From assembly GCF_020382885.2 (NCBI RefSeq), contig NC_058504.1:2529001-2593000 (forward strand): a stretch of DNA of 64,000 bases, written 5' to 3'. This DNA comes from Scatophagus argus (Eukaryota > Chordata > Actinopteri > Scatophagidae). The notes below the pieces were generated by a model. It was given only the letters and a program-made list of their open reading frames with translations, was not told the DNA's origin and searched no databases. Positions 11,572 to 24,484 of this stretch are shown here, piece by piece; position 1 is the stretch's first letter; each line of letters opens with the position of its first letter. The position numbers were made by a program, and so were the translations under genes.

Positions 11572-13308
11572 GTAAGAAAACACACATACACGTATACCTA
11601 CCCGGGTGTAGTGTTCATCAGAGACAAACAGCAAACATAACACTTAGTACAGCAAGAACTGGGACTAAAACAGATTAATTTTGTTTTGTTCTAAAGAAAA
11701 GAGCTCTATTTTATTTTGTAAATTATTTTCTGAGTTATTGTAAACGTTGTATTTGTTTGTATTCTGGGACAAAACTGTCGGTGGTTTACATATTATCATA
11801 CTCCTCATTTCTCCTCAGAACCTAGTTAGGACCGACACAAGTGCTACACAAGCACCACACTCAAGTGATGCCGTATCAAATGCTTCAGTAATTAATAGTT
11901 CCCTGTTATTGATCACTGGGGTGTTGCCGTTATACTTAACGTGGGTCACATAATCAAGCAGGTCAACACCATAAATGCATCACAGCTTTCTGTGTGCTCA
12001 TGCCCCATTTATTTCCCCGAACCAGTCACCTGTCCACCGCTGAGCCGAACACTGCATGTACGTACAGCTTGTGCACGGACTCTGTGGGCAAAAATACCCA
12101 AACAGCTGCGCCACTTACATACGCAGACTCCACTTCCTCCCTGTGTTTAAAAAGAAGCTGATGCATCCTGTACACGAGCGCATAACATGAATCCCACCAA
12201 TCAGAGCAGCGTTTTAACAGCCTCACCTCAGACAGCATCCCGTCGCTCAGCTTAACTAGACTGCATGTGCTTATTGTATTTATACATACTGTATTGTACT
12301 TTAAAATGCTTAAAATACTTAAGAGACTGTGGGTTTTGTACTGCTGGTTGGACAAAATTAAAAAAAAAAAATCACTTTAGGCTCTGAAAAACTGTGAATA
12401 GTATATAGTATTTTCATAATTTTATAGACTTGATCTATAGTGAAAATCATGGTAAGTTGCAGCCCTAAATACATCATGTATTACAGCGGTAAGGATCTTC
12501 ATCTGCAGGGGGCCACTGTATGCATGTTTTCTTCTGCCTTTACATTTTCACAAGGTTTCCTGTGTTGTTCAAACTATTTAAATGTTTTTGCCGCTCACTA
12601 TGTTACATACAAGTGACATGAGGTCTGTTATCTAGCATTTCATTTTTCAGATGGTTGAATAACAACATCACACAGTTTTAATTCACATTTGTTGTTTTTT
12701 TATAATACATAGTTCAGTAAAATCTACTTCAATACACTGATAGTACAAGAAAAAAAAATAGTATATTATACTTCAGACGTTGAACACACCATTTGCTTCT
12801 CTTGTGTTGATGCAGACATCCTTTCACTCCCTTTTTATGAACAGTAAAAAAAGACGAGGGTTGAGAGAATGTGACACACCAAGGGACCGTAACAGACGAT
12901 CAAACAGATCAATTCAACCTACGTCTGTACTGATGCATACCTGCTGAGTATCAAAAAATGATTTTTACATTTCTGTTTACAGCAAAGTCTTGTCAGGCTT
13001 TTTATATTACATTTCATTACAAAAAGGAGTTTTTTTCATGTACAATCTAAGGCTGCCCGTGTGTTCTGAGCTCTGAAGGATCTCTGTGTGTCTGCATGTC
13101 TTTCTACAACAGTCCCTTTAATCCTTTGTGGGGCTTCAGCAGCTCCAGAGTAAGAGCATCTCCGTGGAGACCAATGTCAGGCCGACAGCCTGAGCCAATC
13201 AGAGAGGATCTCTGTGGCAGGACAGAGTGGGGGGTCCCTGCACTTCCTCAGCAGTGTCCACAGTCACTTCCTGTACTCCCCTGGTGGCCTCGGCTCAGGA
13301 CAGAGTTC
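11572..13308. other. noct/elf2 intergenic stretch and presumed elf2 3'UTR
   Basis: No convincing coding exon is seen. The part next to 13308 should be the elf2 3'UTR (minus strand). It has no canonical AATAAA within several hundred bases, only weak TATAAA-type variants (TTTATA on the plus strand at 13001-13006 and near 12700). AT-rich sequence with decayed repeat character lies at about 12000-12350. Confidence 0.4.
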
Positions 13309-14427
13309 TCAGGATGATGGGGTTTCTGCTGATGTGGCTGGCGGGCTGGAGGAGAGCAGAACCTCAGATGCTGCCTCTGATTGTGCTGCCTCGGGCTGAG
13401 TGCTGGAGGGCTTTGGGGGCTGGATGGGGGTTTTGGGCAGGGCAGGGTGAGGCTGGCCAACCTGAACAGAGAGTTGCGGCAGCGGCTGGGCCACTGCTGC
13501 CGGTTTAGCCAGGATGAGCTGCGGTGTCGGCCGGCCTGCCGTCAGCTGGACTGTAGGCGCGTTGGCGGCAGGCTTGGCGGCGGCCTGTGCAACCTGCGTA
13601 GCAACAGGTTTAGCCTGGATGAGCTGTGTGATCTGGCCTGATGGGTTAGCCTGCATGAGTGTGGCCAGCTGGTTGGCCGGGATGGTGATGATGGTGATCT
13701 TCTCTCCTGCTTTGGAGCCAGCGGGTAGCACAGTGGGCAAAGCCTGGATGACCAGTTTGGGGGGGTTGCTGGCAGAGGCGTTGGCTACCGTTACTGGGAC
13801 TCCCGTGGTAAGGATGGAGGAGGAGTTTAACGTCACCTGACCTAGTGAGTTAGTCATGACCACTGGCATGGCTCGGATTTGCCTGCAGGAGAAAACACAG
13901 GGAGGAAGTGATGATAGAGCTACATATTCAGGCCCAAAGGGCAGTTGGTTTGTTCATGGTTTTGTGAGAACACTTCATATTCTGTTTTATCAGAGGAAAG
14001 TATAATCAGATTTTGACATAAAAATACAGAGAAATTGACTTTTTGGAATTTTCTTGTTATACAGTGTTAAATAGGGGCATAACATCACCATAAATGTGAT
14101 CCAATAGGTTTTCATTCCAGCTCGACTTCAACCTTACTGAAAACGCCTTAATGATGCAATACCAATCAGACCTGGTAGCAGTGTTGCTGGGGATGACGGT
14201 GACGTATGTCTGCTGAGGTTGGGTGGCAGGTGGGGAATTGGTGCCCAGGCTGATGGGGCCCTGCTGGTGAACCGGGTGCTGGACAGTCACCACGCCTTCG
14301 CCGTCCTCCACCTCCTCTCCATCCTCCTCGTCATCAATAACCCGGATGTTCTTGGGCATGTCTTTAAACTGGTAGGCCAGTCGCTGACCCTCGACTTTCG
14401 CCAGGATGCCACGCTGATAGTAATACC

Positions 14428-14460
<33 letters not shown>

Positions 14461-17400
14461 AACACATACAAAAGCTGTGTTATTCTATCTGCCAGGGAGA
14501 GCTTCTCTTCAGGACTGTACAGGTTTAGGTGTTTGTGGAAAGGACCTGCTGACCTCAGGGCTCGGCCCATGGTCTCGTAGTTCATGTCGGGCTTGTTCTT
14601 GTGTTTCCCCCAGAGTTTGGACACGGCTTTGGAGTCGACCAGTTTGAAGATGCCCTTCTCCCTCTGCATCCACTTGATGTACCTGGGACATGTGTTTTTG
14701 TCCTGCAGCAGTTCCAGCAGAAACTCCCACAGGTAGGTGGTGTTGCCTTGAGGACACAACACATGATGAGACAAACATGTTGCTGGCATCAAATTCAGAA
14801 AAGCGTATATTTATAAAAATCAATGAAGCCGTTGAGGTCAAACACTAAATGTATCGTCTTTGGACTGTTTCCACTTGAGCAAATGTCTAAAAGAATTACC
14901 AATAACATTCTGTTTTGTTTAAGTTTTACGCAGCGTCTACAGCGTCTAAAGCACTACTCTGACCAACCTTTGCCCTCCCTCGGTCTCTTCTTGATCCCCA
15001 AGTCAAAGGAGCCATTGGAAGCAGGCTGGTGTGTCTTGGGCTTGCGTCCACCTGCAAAACACACACAGACACGCACACACACGATCATTCTGGAAGCTGA
15101 AGCCTAGATCAGTTTTTTCAGTGTGAACAGGTTCCTCTGTTAAAACTTTTAGTGCTCAGTAAGTTTAATTGCTGTCACATTCCCCCACATTTTCCCTGTC
15201 GGCCTGTTTGTTTTGTCAGCTGACAATTAAAAGATTGCTGCTGCTGGCTGACAGATTACACTCTACTCTCAGACTGTTACAGCAGACGCATCGCAGTGAC
15301 ACTGACCTCCTCTCTTCTTCTTGGCAGCAGGTTCACACTCAGGAGGGATGGGGAAGGACTCCTCTTCTATGGGTCCACACTCTGTAGACACCTCCACCAC
15401 CGTCTCCATCATCACATCCTCTGCTGGGGTCAAACAAACAACATTCACAATTTTCTGTTTGTGGTCGCTAACATAATCAACAGCGCCAGCACAAGCTGTG
15501 GTAGGTCAAAACTGAGTGAACTCAGTGGTCAAATCAGCAACCGCCGAGTTCAATAGCTAATAGATCAACTCTGTTCTGTGAGCTGTACCAGCTGTAACTG
15601 GTAAAATGTGTATAATTATAACATAATAATATATAATTATCAGATAAGACATCATGCATTTTTTACAATAACTGGCCAACTATGTAGGTATTATCAATAA
15701 ATATATCAGCATCTTAAAAATCCATGCAAGAAGTTCTGCACAGACTCAGTAAATAATCCTTCTCAATCATCACTTGTTACCCACCAGAATAAAAGTGTTA
15801 AAGTGTAAAAGTGCTCAGTGTGAAATTGCACAGAAACTCAAGAAAGCTGCCCAAGGACTGTTTACATTTTGCATGTTTGAGTTCGTTAAGAGTGCAAATA
15901 GCGTAGAAAGAAATGGTTCATGAGTCTGGTGATTCTCTATGGGTCGACACTCCTGGAGGGCAACAGCTCAAACAGGTGATGACCAGGGTATAGACAGTCT
16001 TACACCATGTTGTTAGCTATGCTCTTGTTGTCAAACAAGCAGTGAGAATAGTTGGCGATTTGAAGACCTGGGAATAAGACTCAACACTCAGCTATCCTTC
16101 TTCAGAATGTCTTAGTGGTGTATTTACAAACAGCAACAGACAACTGCTGCATGTTATGCCTGTAAGATTATTTACACCAAATTACAGGAGTTTCATGACA
16201 GAAAATCAAAGCATGAAAATAACCCGAATTGCATCTGGGTGGATCGCCACCTCTGCCAAACAACATCCTATTGGCTGCTGAAATCATATGACATCAGAGG
16301 GCTTCATGGGTCCACCTGAACCCTGGAACCATCACAGTTCAGATCAAAGTTTCATATTCGCTGCGGCTCACGTGTTTGTTTAACATCATGTGTAACAGCA
16401 GAGTAGATCTAAACGGACACAACTGTGATCAGACAGCAGATCATGTGCTACAACAGCAGCAGCAGGCAAACTGTAAAGTGCACCTGTGTCCACAAAGTGG
16501 CACCAAGTGACCTGCGTGAGCGACTACCCTTCATCAGGAGGCGAAGGGTCAGAGAACAGACCGCAGGTGACAACAAATTAGCAATGCTAACATCTGCCGT
16601 GGCAACGGAAGAGCGATTGTTATTACAGTTCATAAGGGCATAACTGAATAAACGTGACGAAACCGCAAAGTGTATTGTAAACAAGTTGTATTAGTGATCC
16701 GTCACTATGACAACAACTGGACTGGAAACTGAAATGACGAGTGGATTAAATATGCTTGCTTCAAATCAGTAACAATAACAGAAAGTCTGAATGTGTTTTT
16801 TACTTAATTTACATTCAGGAAGGTACTACATTTTGACAACTTGTAAATTAACATTAAAAATACTGATTGGGTCTGTGTACATTTCTGGGTCTTTTCAGGT
16901 TCAGGGACATATTTTTGAACCTGTGAACACCTCTAATTGACATCTAAAATACATGGATAACAGACATTGACAGCCATATGAACTTATGGTTCTCTGTGCA
17001 CATGGGTTTTAATGTGCTCTACAAACTGTATTAACAGCGTGTTTACCTGTGTTGCGTTCACTGTGCAGTCCTCCAGGGGACTCCATATGGAGGAGAGCCT
17101 CAGCTGCTTCAAATGTTTTGTCAAAACACACCATGTCGTGACCCGACATTTCCACTGAGAGGAGAAGCAGAGAGAAGGCTGTCAGCACACACACCTCTGC
17201 AAACAGCACATTCCTCCGGAGAAGAAGCAATACAACTAGACCTGTGAGTCTGTAAAGGTTACATTCACAACAGTACAGCGCTGCAACCTAACTATTTTGA
17301 GATGTTAACTTCCTTGTTTGAGGATTGCAGAAGCAATCTGTTACTCCCTTCCTGTTTCCTGTAATCTGGTCTAAATAGTTAGACATCATAGATACCAGCA

Positions 17401-18870
17401 GAGGGCAGTATACCACTGTCACATATGTTGACAGCAGCTCAAGAGGAACATGCAGCACTTTTCTCAAATGAACAGGTACAATTAAATGAAACGAGTGACA
17501 CAACAGGTATGGTCCAAATCAAAGATATTTTTAGATGAATTAAATTTAAGCAACATGAGTTGATATGAGACCTTAAGTTTTCTCTTTGAAGTAACATTGT
17601 GAAACAATGTGAATGTGAATTACCTGCCCGTGGTTGAATGTCTCCGCATACCGTTCAAGTTAAAGTTTACATTCATGTCTGTTAAAAGTAATGTGCCTGT
17701 GGTGGGCTACAAAGCTTCAAGCTACAAATTCTAAAATGTGGATACTACATACACATCTTCAACCGGGCAGCACTGAAGAACTACACAATCAGCAATGTGA
17801 CCAAAAGCGAAATCTGGTCACAATCTCAGGAACAGAAGGCCTTGAATTCTTGAGCCATGATTAAAAATGTGTTTTGTGAGGTCACCACATCTTCAGGATT
17901 ATGTTTTTACTCTGCAGTGTGAAGAACTGGCAGGTTTAGTCACAAGAGAGAGTAAAATCAGATCCTGCAGATTTCATTGGTTCTCATAATGTGGGCATGA
18001 GGACGGGTCCTCACAATAAGTCTCTGAGGCCTACATCATACACATGACAGACATTTATCACATAAGAAGATAAATGCAGGGGGCCCTGCAGTTAGAAACA
18101 GCTCACTCAGAAACTGTATTTTTTCACCTCACTTTGTCTTTAACCGAAGTCCTGTAGACACCTACAGTGAACAGGTATATCGTGCTTTAATTGTATTCTC
18201 CTGCAACAAATAGATCAATAAAAATCAAGTGTGTGCTATTTAAAAATATTTCAAAAATTACCCAATTATACATAAAAGAGTTGGGGCGAATGCAACTCCA
18301 GGCCCGAGGTGAACTCTTTCAAACCACCTCATCAGATTTACCATTCAGAGAACTGGGCCTCACCGGTCTCGGCCACCTCTGTGACCACCTCCTGCTCCTC
18401 GGCCACGTCCTGCATCAGGTACGTCTCGTCATCGTAGACCAGGACCTGTGCCGAGTAGCACTCCTCCACCTGGGCACTGGGCACCTCTTCCACGATCACT
18501 GCTGGACATCCCTCCTCTTGCAGCACCACACCCTCCTCCTCTTCCACATCTTCCTCCACCTCCTCTCCACCCTCCATGATCACTGCCTCAATTTCCTGCT
18601 GGACTACTTCTTCCTCCTCCTCCTCTTCCTCAGCAGGCTGCTGCTCACACTGAACACAGTTTGAAAAGATGTCACATGTTTTTTAGTGGTGGCCCTGGGT
18701 TTTCCACATCAATTGATGTTATTTTAGTTAATCAATGATGGTCTTATAGCTAATCAATGCTGTGTGCCAGACATTAACCAAAACCAGACATTAATCTGAG
18801 TTGTGGAATTTGTAACCCTTGATCTTATATGCCATTTTTAATGCTGGTTCCTTAAAGTATGAAATAAACA

Positions 18871-18911
<41 letters not shown>

Positions 18912-20658
18912 CCATATACATATCTATATCTATATATATATATATATATATATATAGATATAACCTGCGAGTTTTATGGAGAAGTATTGAGTGAGTTTAA
19001 TATAAAGAAAATATAAAAGTGTACATGAAAAAGTTTGCCTGAAATGATGAAAAATGAATTGTTTTATTGCTAGACTGAATTGACTAAAATGTTCCATATA
19101 ATCCGACTGATGACTAAAGTCTACAATGTCAGCAGTTTCTAAAATAGCTTAAGCTTTTCTTTGACAAAGACAAGACTAAAATTCTCAGACTATTATGCAG
19201 TTAAAACAGGATGAAGATGAGGTTGAAAAAAAAAAAAACCTGACAAGGACCAAGGCCCTGATAAGACCTTGTGTTAACACGCATCCTGTGTGAGATCTAA
19301 TCACAAGTGGACACCTCTGAGTCCAACAGTTCACACCAGTCACTAGAATGTCTCTCGAGTTACCACTTGTGATCAGATCTCATTTCCCTGCTCTGTATGC
19401 ATAATGCATATTGACACATACATCATTTTACAAAAAGGCCAAAATAATAACAATTTGTTGCAGAAACCATTTCATAAAATTTACAATTTCTCCCAACTCC
19501 TAACTTACAAAAGTGAGGGATATTTACAGGAGTCTGGGAACTTCCCCTTGAAATTGGTTAATGCTAAATCTGAGATTTACCATCAATAAAATGTTGTCAT
19601 CTTTCATAAATTTGGTGTAAGTGGTGAAATCAGCCTGAAGAGTGTGTTCAAACAGCTGCTAAATGCTGACAGATCAGACACACTTCAGACATGGAGCAGG
19701 GTGACAGGCAGACTGATGCTGTGACTAACTTTCTACAAGGAAAGAAACAAACTCATCCCTCTGCATGCAATGCTGAATTTACAAAAGAATTGGTCATTTG
19801 GTTTATTAAGATTCTCCTGACTCGGCAACTCTCAAAACTGCATGATTTTAAGGGAGTCTTGGTTGTTCACACACTCACAATAAGCGAGTGATTGTGTGAA
19901 CAACCAATCGCTGATCACCCCTTCTTTTCCACGAACTTGTATGTTTTAGTTCTAAATGGTTTAATTTGAAGATGGTTGCAAGTGATGACTGAGAGCGAAA
20001 ATCCTACTCATCCTGCCCATGAGTGTTACTTGACTTTGCAGTTATGCAAATTTTTGTGTTGCAACATTAGCACATGTTAAGTTTTCATAAAGACTGGAAA
20101 GTATGATTGAAATCAACACTACGTTTTCTCATTTGCTTCGTTACTGTATGGCTAAATAATCCTGTAAATCCCATATAAAATAATTAGAGCTGTGTGCAAC
20201 TAATCGACTGCTACCCTCGCCAGTCAGCATCAGAAAAAACGAAATAAATGGTCAGTTAAATCTATCTTCTGTGATGCTTTGATGCTTGCCGCAGACAAAA
20301 ACATTTTATTCTGTGATTTATAGACAAAAGCTAAACGAAAATGGATGTTATTATTATATATTTTTGATTGTCTATATTCTTACATTTTTAATTCTAACAA
20401 ATGAATTCTTGGTAACTTCTCAGTAAAATGCTCACCGTCGTATATTTCAACTGACAACTGACAACTATACAACTGAATTTGTGCAACTCTATTATTCCTC
20501 CACTGACTTTGTAGCCATTGGCACATCCTCTCTTTTCAGCATAGAGCTTTGTGGGCCACAGTTGTGGTGATGCACAGGCTTACCTGCTGGGACTCCTCTA
20601 CCACAGTGACATACTCCACTATGTTCCCTCCACCATCTGACACTACCACAGAGGTCAT
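13309..20658 (-). CDS. elf2: ETS-domain transcription factor ELF2 (NERF type)
   Basis: Eight coding exons in transcript order: 20658-20584, 18649-18364, 17154-17047, 15420-15307, 15051-14968, 14746-14554, 14426-14172 and 13882-13309. The phases close and predict 562 residues. ELF2 binds GGAA motifs and regulates lymphoid, vascular and housekeeping promoters in the nucleus. The start [10 protein letters not shown] matches the human MTSAVVDSGG. Exon 2 has an acidic Glu run and [20 protein letters not shown], diagnostic for ELF2 over ELF1/ELF4. Exon 3 carries [13 protein letters not shown] basic KKKRGGRKPK segment precedes the ETS domain: [44 protein letters not shown] and [17 protein letters not shown]. 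The last exon is Gln/Pro/Ala-rich, giving an activation tail. Teleosts have elf2a and elf2b; which one this is was not settled. Confidence 0.95.
14429..14455. repeat. (CA)n microsatellite abutting an elf2 acceptor
   Basis: The CA run on the plus strand reads (GT)n in the elf2 pre-mRNA and ends two or three bases from the acceptor AG of the exon at 14426. The usual pyrimidine tract is therefore replaced by UG repeats. Confidence 0.95.
14777..14942 (-). repeat. Partial copy of the TIR element found at 27031-27459
   Basis: The stretch matches 27279-27445 in order: ATCAAATTCAGAA, then TCAAACACTAAATG, CTGTTT, AAAAG, ATTCTGTTT and GTTTTACGCAGCGTC, which is half of the terminal inverted repeat. It starts about 30 bases upstream of the elf2 ETS exon. 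Confidence 0.6.
18870..18962. repeat. Compound (TG)n(TA)n microsatellite
   Basis: A TG run merges into long TA repeats with TATC interruptions, in elf2 intron 1 just upstream of coding exon 2. Confidence 0.95.
19292..19381. repeat. Inverted-repeat remnant of a MITE-like element
   Basis: The arm GAGATCTAATCACAAGTGG (19292-19310) and CCACTTGTGATCAGATCTC (19363-19381) are reverse complements with one mismatch over 19 bases, separated by 52 bases. The position is intronic within elf2. Confidence 0.55.
19860..19906. repeat. Near-perfect 19-bp hairpin
   Basis: TGGTTGTTCACACACTCAC (19860-19878) pairs with GTGATTGTGTGAACAACCA (19888-19906) at 18 of 19 positions, with a 9-base loop. It lies in elf2 intron 1. 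It could be a foldback element remnant or a structured intronic RNA. The strand is undetermined because the hairpin is symmetric. Confidence 0.75.
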
Positions 20659-22179
20659 CACTCATTCCTGCCAAAACAAAAGTACTGGCGGTTAGGATGG
20701 AGAAGACAATATAACAGCTGAAGGTTTTGTTTAAGTATGATTTGGTAATCACACTTAAGTCTGGAGTGTGTTTGTGTGTGTGTGTGCAGGGGCTGGGGTC
20801 ATGTGAAAGCCCCGTGGCTACCTGCTCACCTCATGACTTTAAGTGTTATGAGGAAAAAACACAGCACAGTCTAACATCATTTCCTAACTTCTGAACCAGG
20901 CCTATGCTAGATTCAGGTTGTAAGTGATCCTACAGCAGGCATTTTATTTCAACATGGTCACTAAATTCAATGAGAATGCAACTAAATGGTCACAGGCCTT
21001 GGCCAAGCATCGAATTCACTATAAGAGACAAGAACATCTTCATACTAGAGCCACAGGTTGCAACAACCAACAAAGGAGTCAACTCACAAATACCTAAGAT
21101 TAATATGTGACATAAAAAAGCAAAAACAACAATTGGCTCTTGTATAAAGTTGTTCACATTGCATATTGAGACTTGGTGCCTGATTCATTTTAACTTAATG
21201 CCAACAGCTTTTATGAAGCAGATTTTCTTATAAACCCGATAACTAACTGTTCATTAGATAACACTAAATTTGGCATTTTGATCACATTAAAATTCATGAA
21301 GCATCTTCACAATGTTCATGTTAAATTTCTGTGATAAACTACAGTTGGTTGAGACTGAACACAATAGGTTTATAAATATTACATGATAAATATTTAAATT
21401 AAATGAATTAAATATTGGTTAAAGTTTGCGTGTTCAAAAACGTCTCATAAGTCTGGTATACAGCATAACACTGAGCTTAAAACCAAAATTGCTAAAAATA
21501 ATATTAAATCGATATTTAGGGAGGGTTTTGGTTACAGCTGACCATTTACCGTAAACAAGGCAAGAATCCCGAATACATCTAACTCACTTGCAAAGTAAAT
21601 CGTAACGTTGGCTAAATGCCAATTCTAATTCAAAACAGAAGAGTGGATGCAAATACTGTTGTGTTCATCAAGTCAGGTACACTTGTCTTGTTTGAAGAGA
21701 CGGCAGACACTAACTGTTCTCACCATACAAGCTAATGTTTACTTTCTGAGCGGGCTGGCAAGTCTGTGTGCTCGCTCACTCAGTCTGTAGTTGCAGCTCC
21801 AGACCCCGTAGCTAACTACAGTTAGTTAGCTAACTAAACGCTTCTGCTACTTACTCAACAAGACTTCGTCTGAGCTACTACCGCTGCTAACATAAAGCAT
21901 TTTGTTACGTAACGTCACATATTTAGTGCTATGAAAAATATGTTAATACAGGTGTCTCCTTTTATAGGAAAATCAGATAACTTTGCACTGGCTAGCAGGT
22001 TAGTTATTGAGCTCGAAAGAGTTAGCCGATAGCTAGCTAACATATATATAGATTAATATATAACGTGTAGTAGAATTACACTGACACTGGCCGGCAAGCA
22101 GAGCAAATTATGATATCTGCTCTGGGAGTTGTGATCTATCAGAGCCAACTGATATCTTAATGCAATGGGTTTCCTCTCC

Positions 22180-22590
22180 TTACCTTGTTTTTCTTTTGCT
22201 AGCGAAAAGTAAGCCCCACAGCTAGCACTAGTAGGGCCTGGCGCTAGCTAACGTTAGCCAAGTTTTACGGAGTCAAAACGCTTACTTCGCTTGCATAAAC
22301 CAGTATTTGCAAGTCCTTCGTCCCTCCAAATCACTGTATAGACTCCCGCTGATGCCCTGTGTTGAAATCTAAAGGGTGAACGCAGATGACGGCCCTGAAG
22401 TTGTTTTGATTACTACTCGTTCCTTGCTATGCTGTAGCTTTCCGGCGCGCCGCCTCTTCGCGACAACGGATCCAGCGGGTCAAAGCACAAACCGCCATGA
22501 CGTCACGAGGACAAACGCGTTATTTTTTTTTCCCCGAGACAGTTTCGCCCAGTCCCGCCCTTCTCTACTGTGATTGGCTACTGCTACTGT
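22180..22590 (-). promoter_or_regulatory. elf2: elf2 promoter with CRE and CCAAT box
   Basis: This CpG-rich block lies upstream of elf2 on the minus strand. A perfect CRE, TGACGTCA, is at 22498-22505. A CCAAT box (ATTGGC on the plus strand) is at about 22572-22577. A donor reading AACAAG|GTAAGG on the minus strand near 22183 suggests a non-coding exon 1 that splices to the acceptor just upstream of the ATG exon (GGCAG near 20668-20672). Confidence 0.55.
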
Positions 22591-23461
22591 TCCGCCGGAG
22601 AGCTTTTGCTCGCGCTGATGACACGGCAGTCATTGTCTGCTTTTGTTTGCACTTTCATTGAATTTTATCTTTCAGAAAGCTTGACTTCCTAAAAGCGTTC
22701 TTACAAACAGTCCTTATTGAGAGCAGATTGTTAAATTGCAAAATTAATCTTGACTTACTTTTAAACGTATTTTCATTTTTTCAAAATTATTATCATTTCT
22801 CGGTCGCAGTCTGGTTAGATTCCTTGATAAGGCCATAAATCGGCGTGGGCGTCCTTGTTTTTATAGGCTTTTTATTTTTTGCTATTTATTTTCTTGCTTT
22901 TAAGATGGCTGGTCACAAGTCAGCATAATAGAAAAATTGAAACTACTTCTTCTCCAGCCATTCTCCAGTTTGTTAACATATGGAATTAACTTTTATTATT
23001 TAATTACTCCTCTCTTCATCTCCTCTCCTCTTATAACACTGATAAAGTTGTCATTTCAATAATGCTTTTCAAAACTAACAATGAACACTCACATTTCATT
23101 CTAATTTTCCACTTAAAAAAACAACAAAAACAACAAAAAACATATGAAAGTCATGAAATGCAAACACAGTACAGTGTGTGGCATTGTTTGTGCCAGTAGT
23201 GGAATGTAATCACATTTGCTAGTAAGACGTACTTTCCTTGAGTATTACAGTCATATGTAAAACCATTTCATGGTATCAGCTTCTTTTGTGTCAGGATTTG
23301 TTGTTTTTCTTTTAAATGACTTAATTTTATTTGAACAATACAAAGGTTTGTACTATTGGTTGGGCAAGAAAATGATTAATAGAGAAAATATTAATCAGAT
23401 TAATAATCCATCCTTTAAAAAAATCATTAGTTGCTGTCCTGTACAAAATAATTCAAAATGA

Positions 23462-23600
23462 GCTCCTCTTCAGCCAACTACAATCTAATAAAATCCTGCT
23501 GTCGAACTGATGCACAGGTCAGAATAATCCAATGATATGACAAATAACAGTCACAGTGCACACTTAACTGCACTGAGTACTTACAGCTTTAACATTTTTA
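23462..23600. repeat. Dispersed repeat, copy 1 of a pair
   Basis: It shares ordered blocks with 42618-42740: AATCCTGC, then AATAATCCAATGA, CAGTCACAG and TGCACTGAGTACTT. The pair is in the same orientation and lies in unrelated intergenic/intronic positions. Confidence 0.6.
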
Positions 23601-24478
23601 AAACCGTTTCCTCAATATATACTTTCGACATACTTTCGTCTTTGCAAAAATGAGTCAGATTAACATTTTACATACCAAACATACAATTAGTTTATGATGA
23701 TTTAGAAAAGAGGATGGACTGAAACAGATTAAACTACCCAACAGCATTTAAAACAGTTAAAATTAGACACACCAAAACCAACTACAATAATAAAATGCTA
23801 CTTAAATCGAGGTGTTAATATGTGACATTTTCAGCGCAGGACTTCTAGTTGTAATGGAGGATCATCATATTGCAGTATTGCTAAGTAAGGAATCTTCAAG
23901 TAAAATTCCATTCACCTTCACTGTGGTGAGCAGAAAATACTGAGTACATGAGCATTAAAGAAAACCTAGCTCTTGGTAAAATTTTCATTCAAGTAAGCAA
24001 ATTCAAAGCAGAAAAAACACTGGCTATTATTCATTAAGAGTTGAACATTTAAGAATTCAGGTAAGGTGGTCTGGTGGTCTGAGTTTGCAGATCTGATTCG
24101 GCAGTAAGCAAACAACCCACCATTTGTCATCAGATTTTAATCCAACAGCTACAAAAGTCTGAGCAGTACCGTCTACTACCTACTTAAACCCAACTTCGAA
24201 ATGTCAAATAACTAAAACGCATATATTTTGTTCAAAGAAATGGAGAATGCAGCAAGAAAATCAAAACACATTGTAATATTTTTACTCAAGTTATGTGGAA
24301 ACATAACACAATTATATTACATTATCTACCAAGCCCTTCTATCTTTAAAACTTGGTCTGACTGAGATCTTTATCTCTTTATCTCTCCCACTAAGTCAACT
24401 TTGGTCAACTCAAATGGACAAATGTTCTTGAAAAAAATGGTTAAAAAAATGACAGACAAAGGTTATGTTTAATCCCTC

Positions 24479-24484
24479 TTTATT
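24479..24484 (-). terminator. mgarp: AATAAA signal, candidate end of the long mgarp transcript
   Basis: TTTATT on the plus strand reads AATAAA in GCAAAATAAAGAGGG on the minus strand. It lies about 1.6 kb downstream of the candidate TAA at 26122-26124. Confidence 0.4.

Noticed and set aside
11820-11953. Second exon for the orphan gene (NLVRTDTSATQ...)
   Set aside because: The acceptor is acceptable and the phase fits, but composition and codon use look non-coding and the frame stops without a domain. It is kept only as a possibility.
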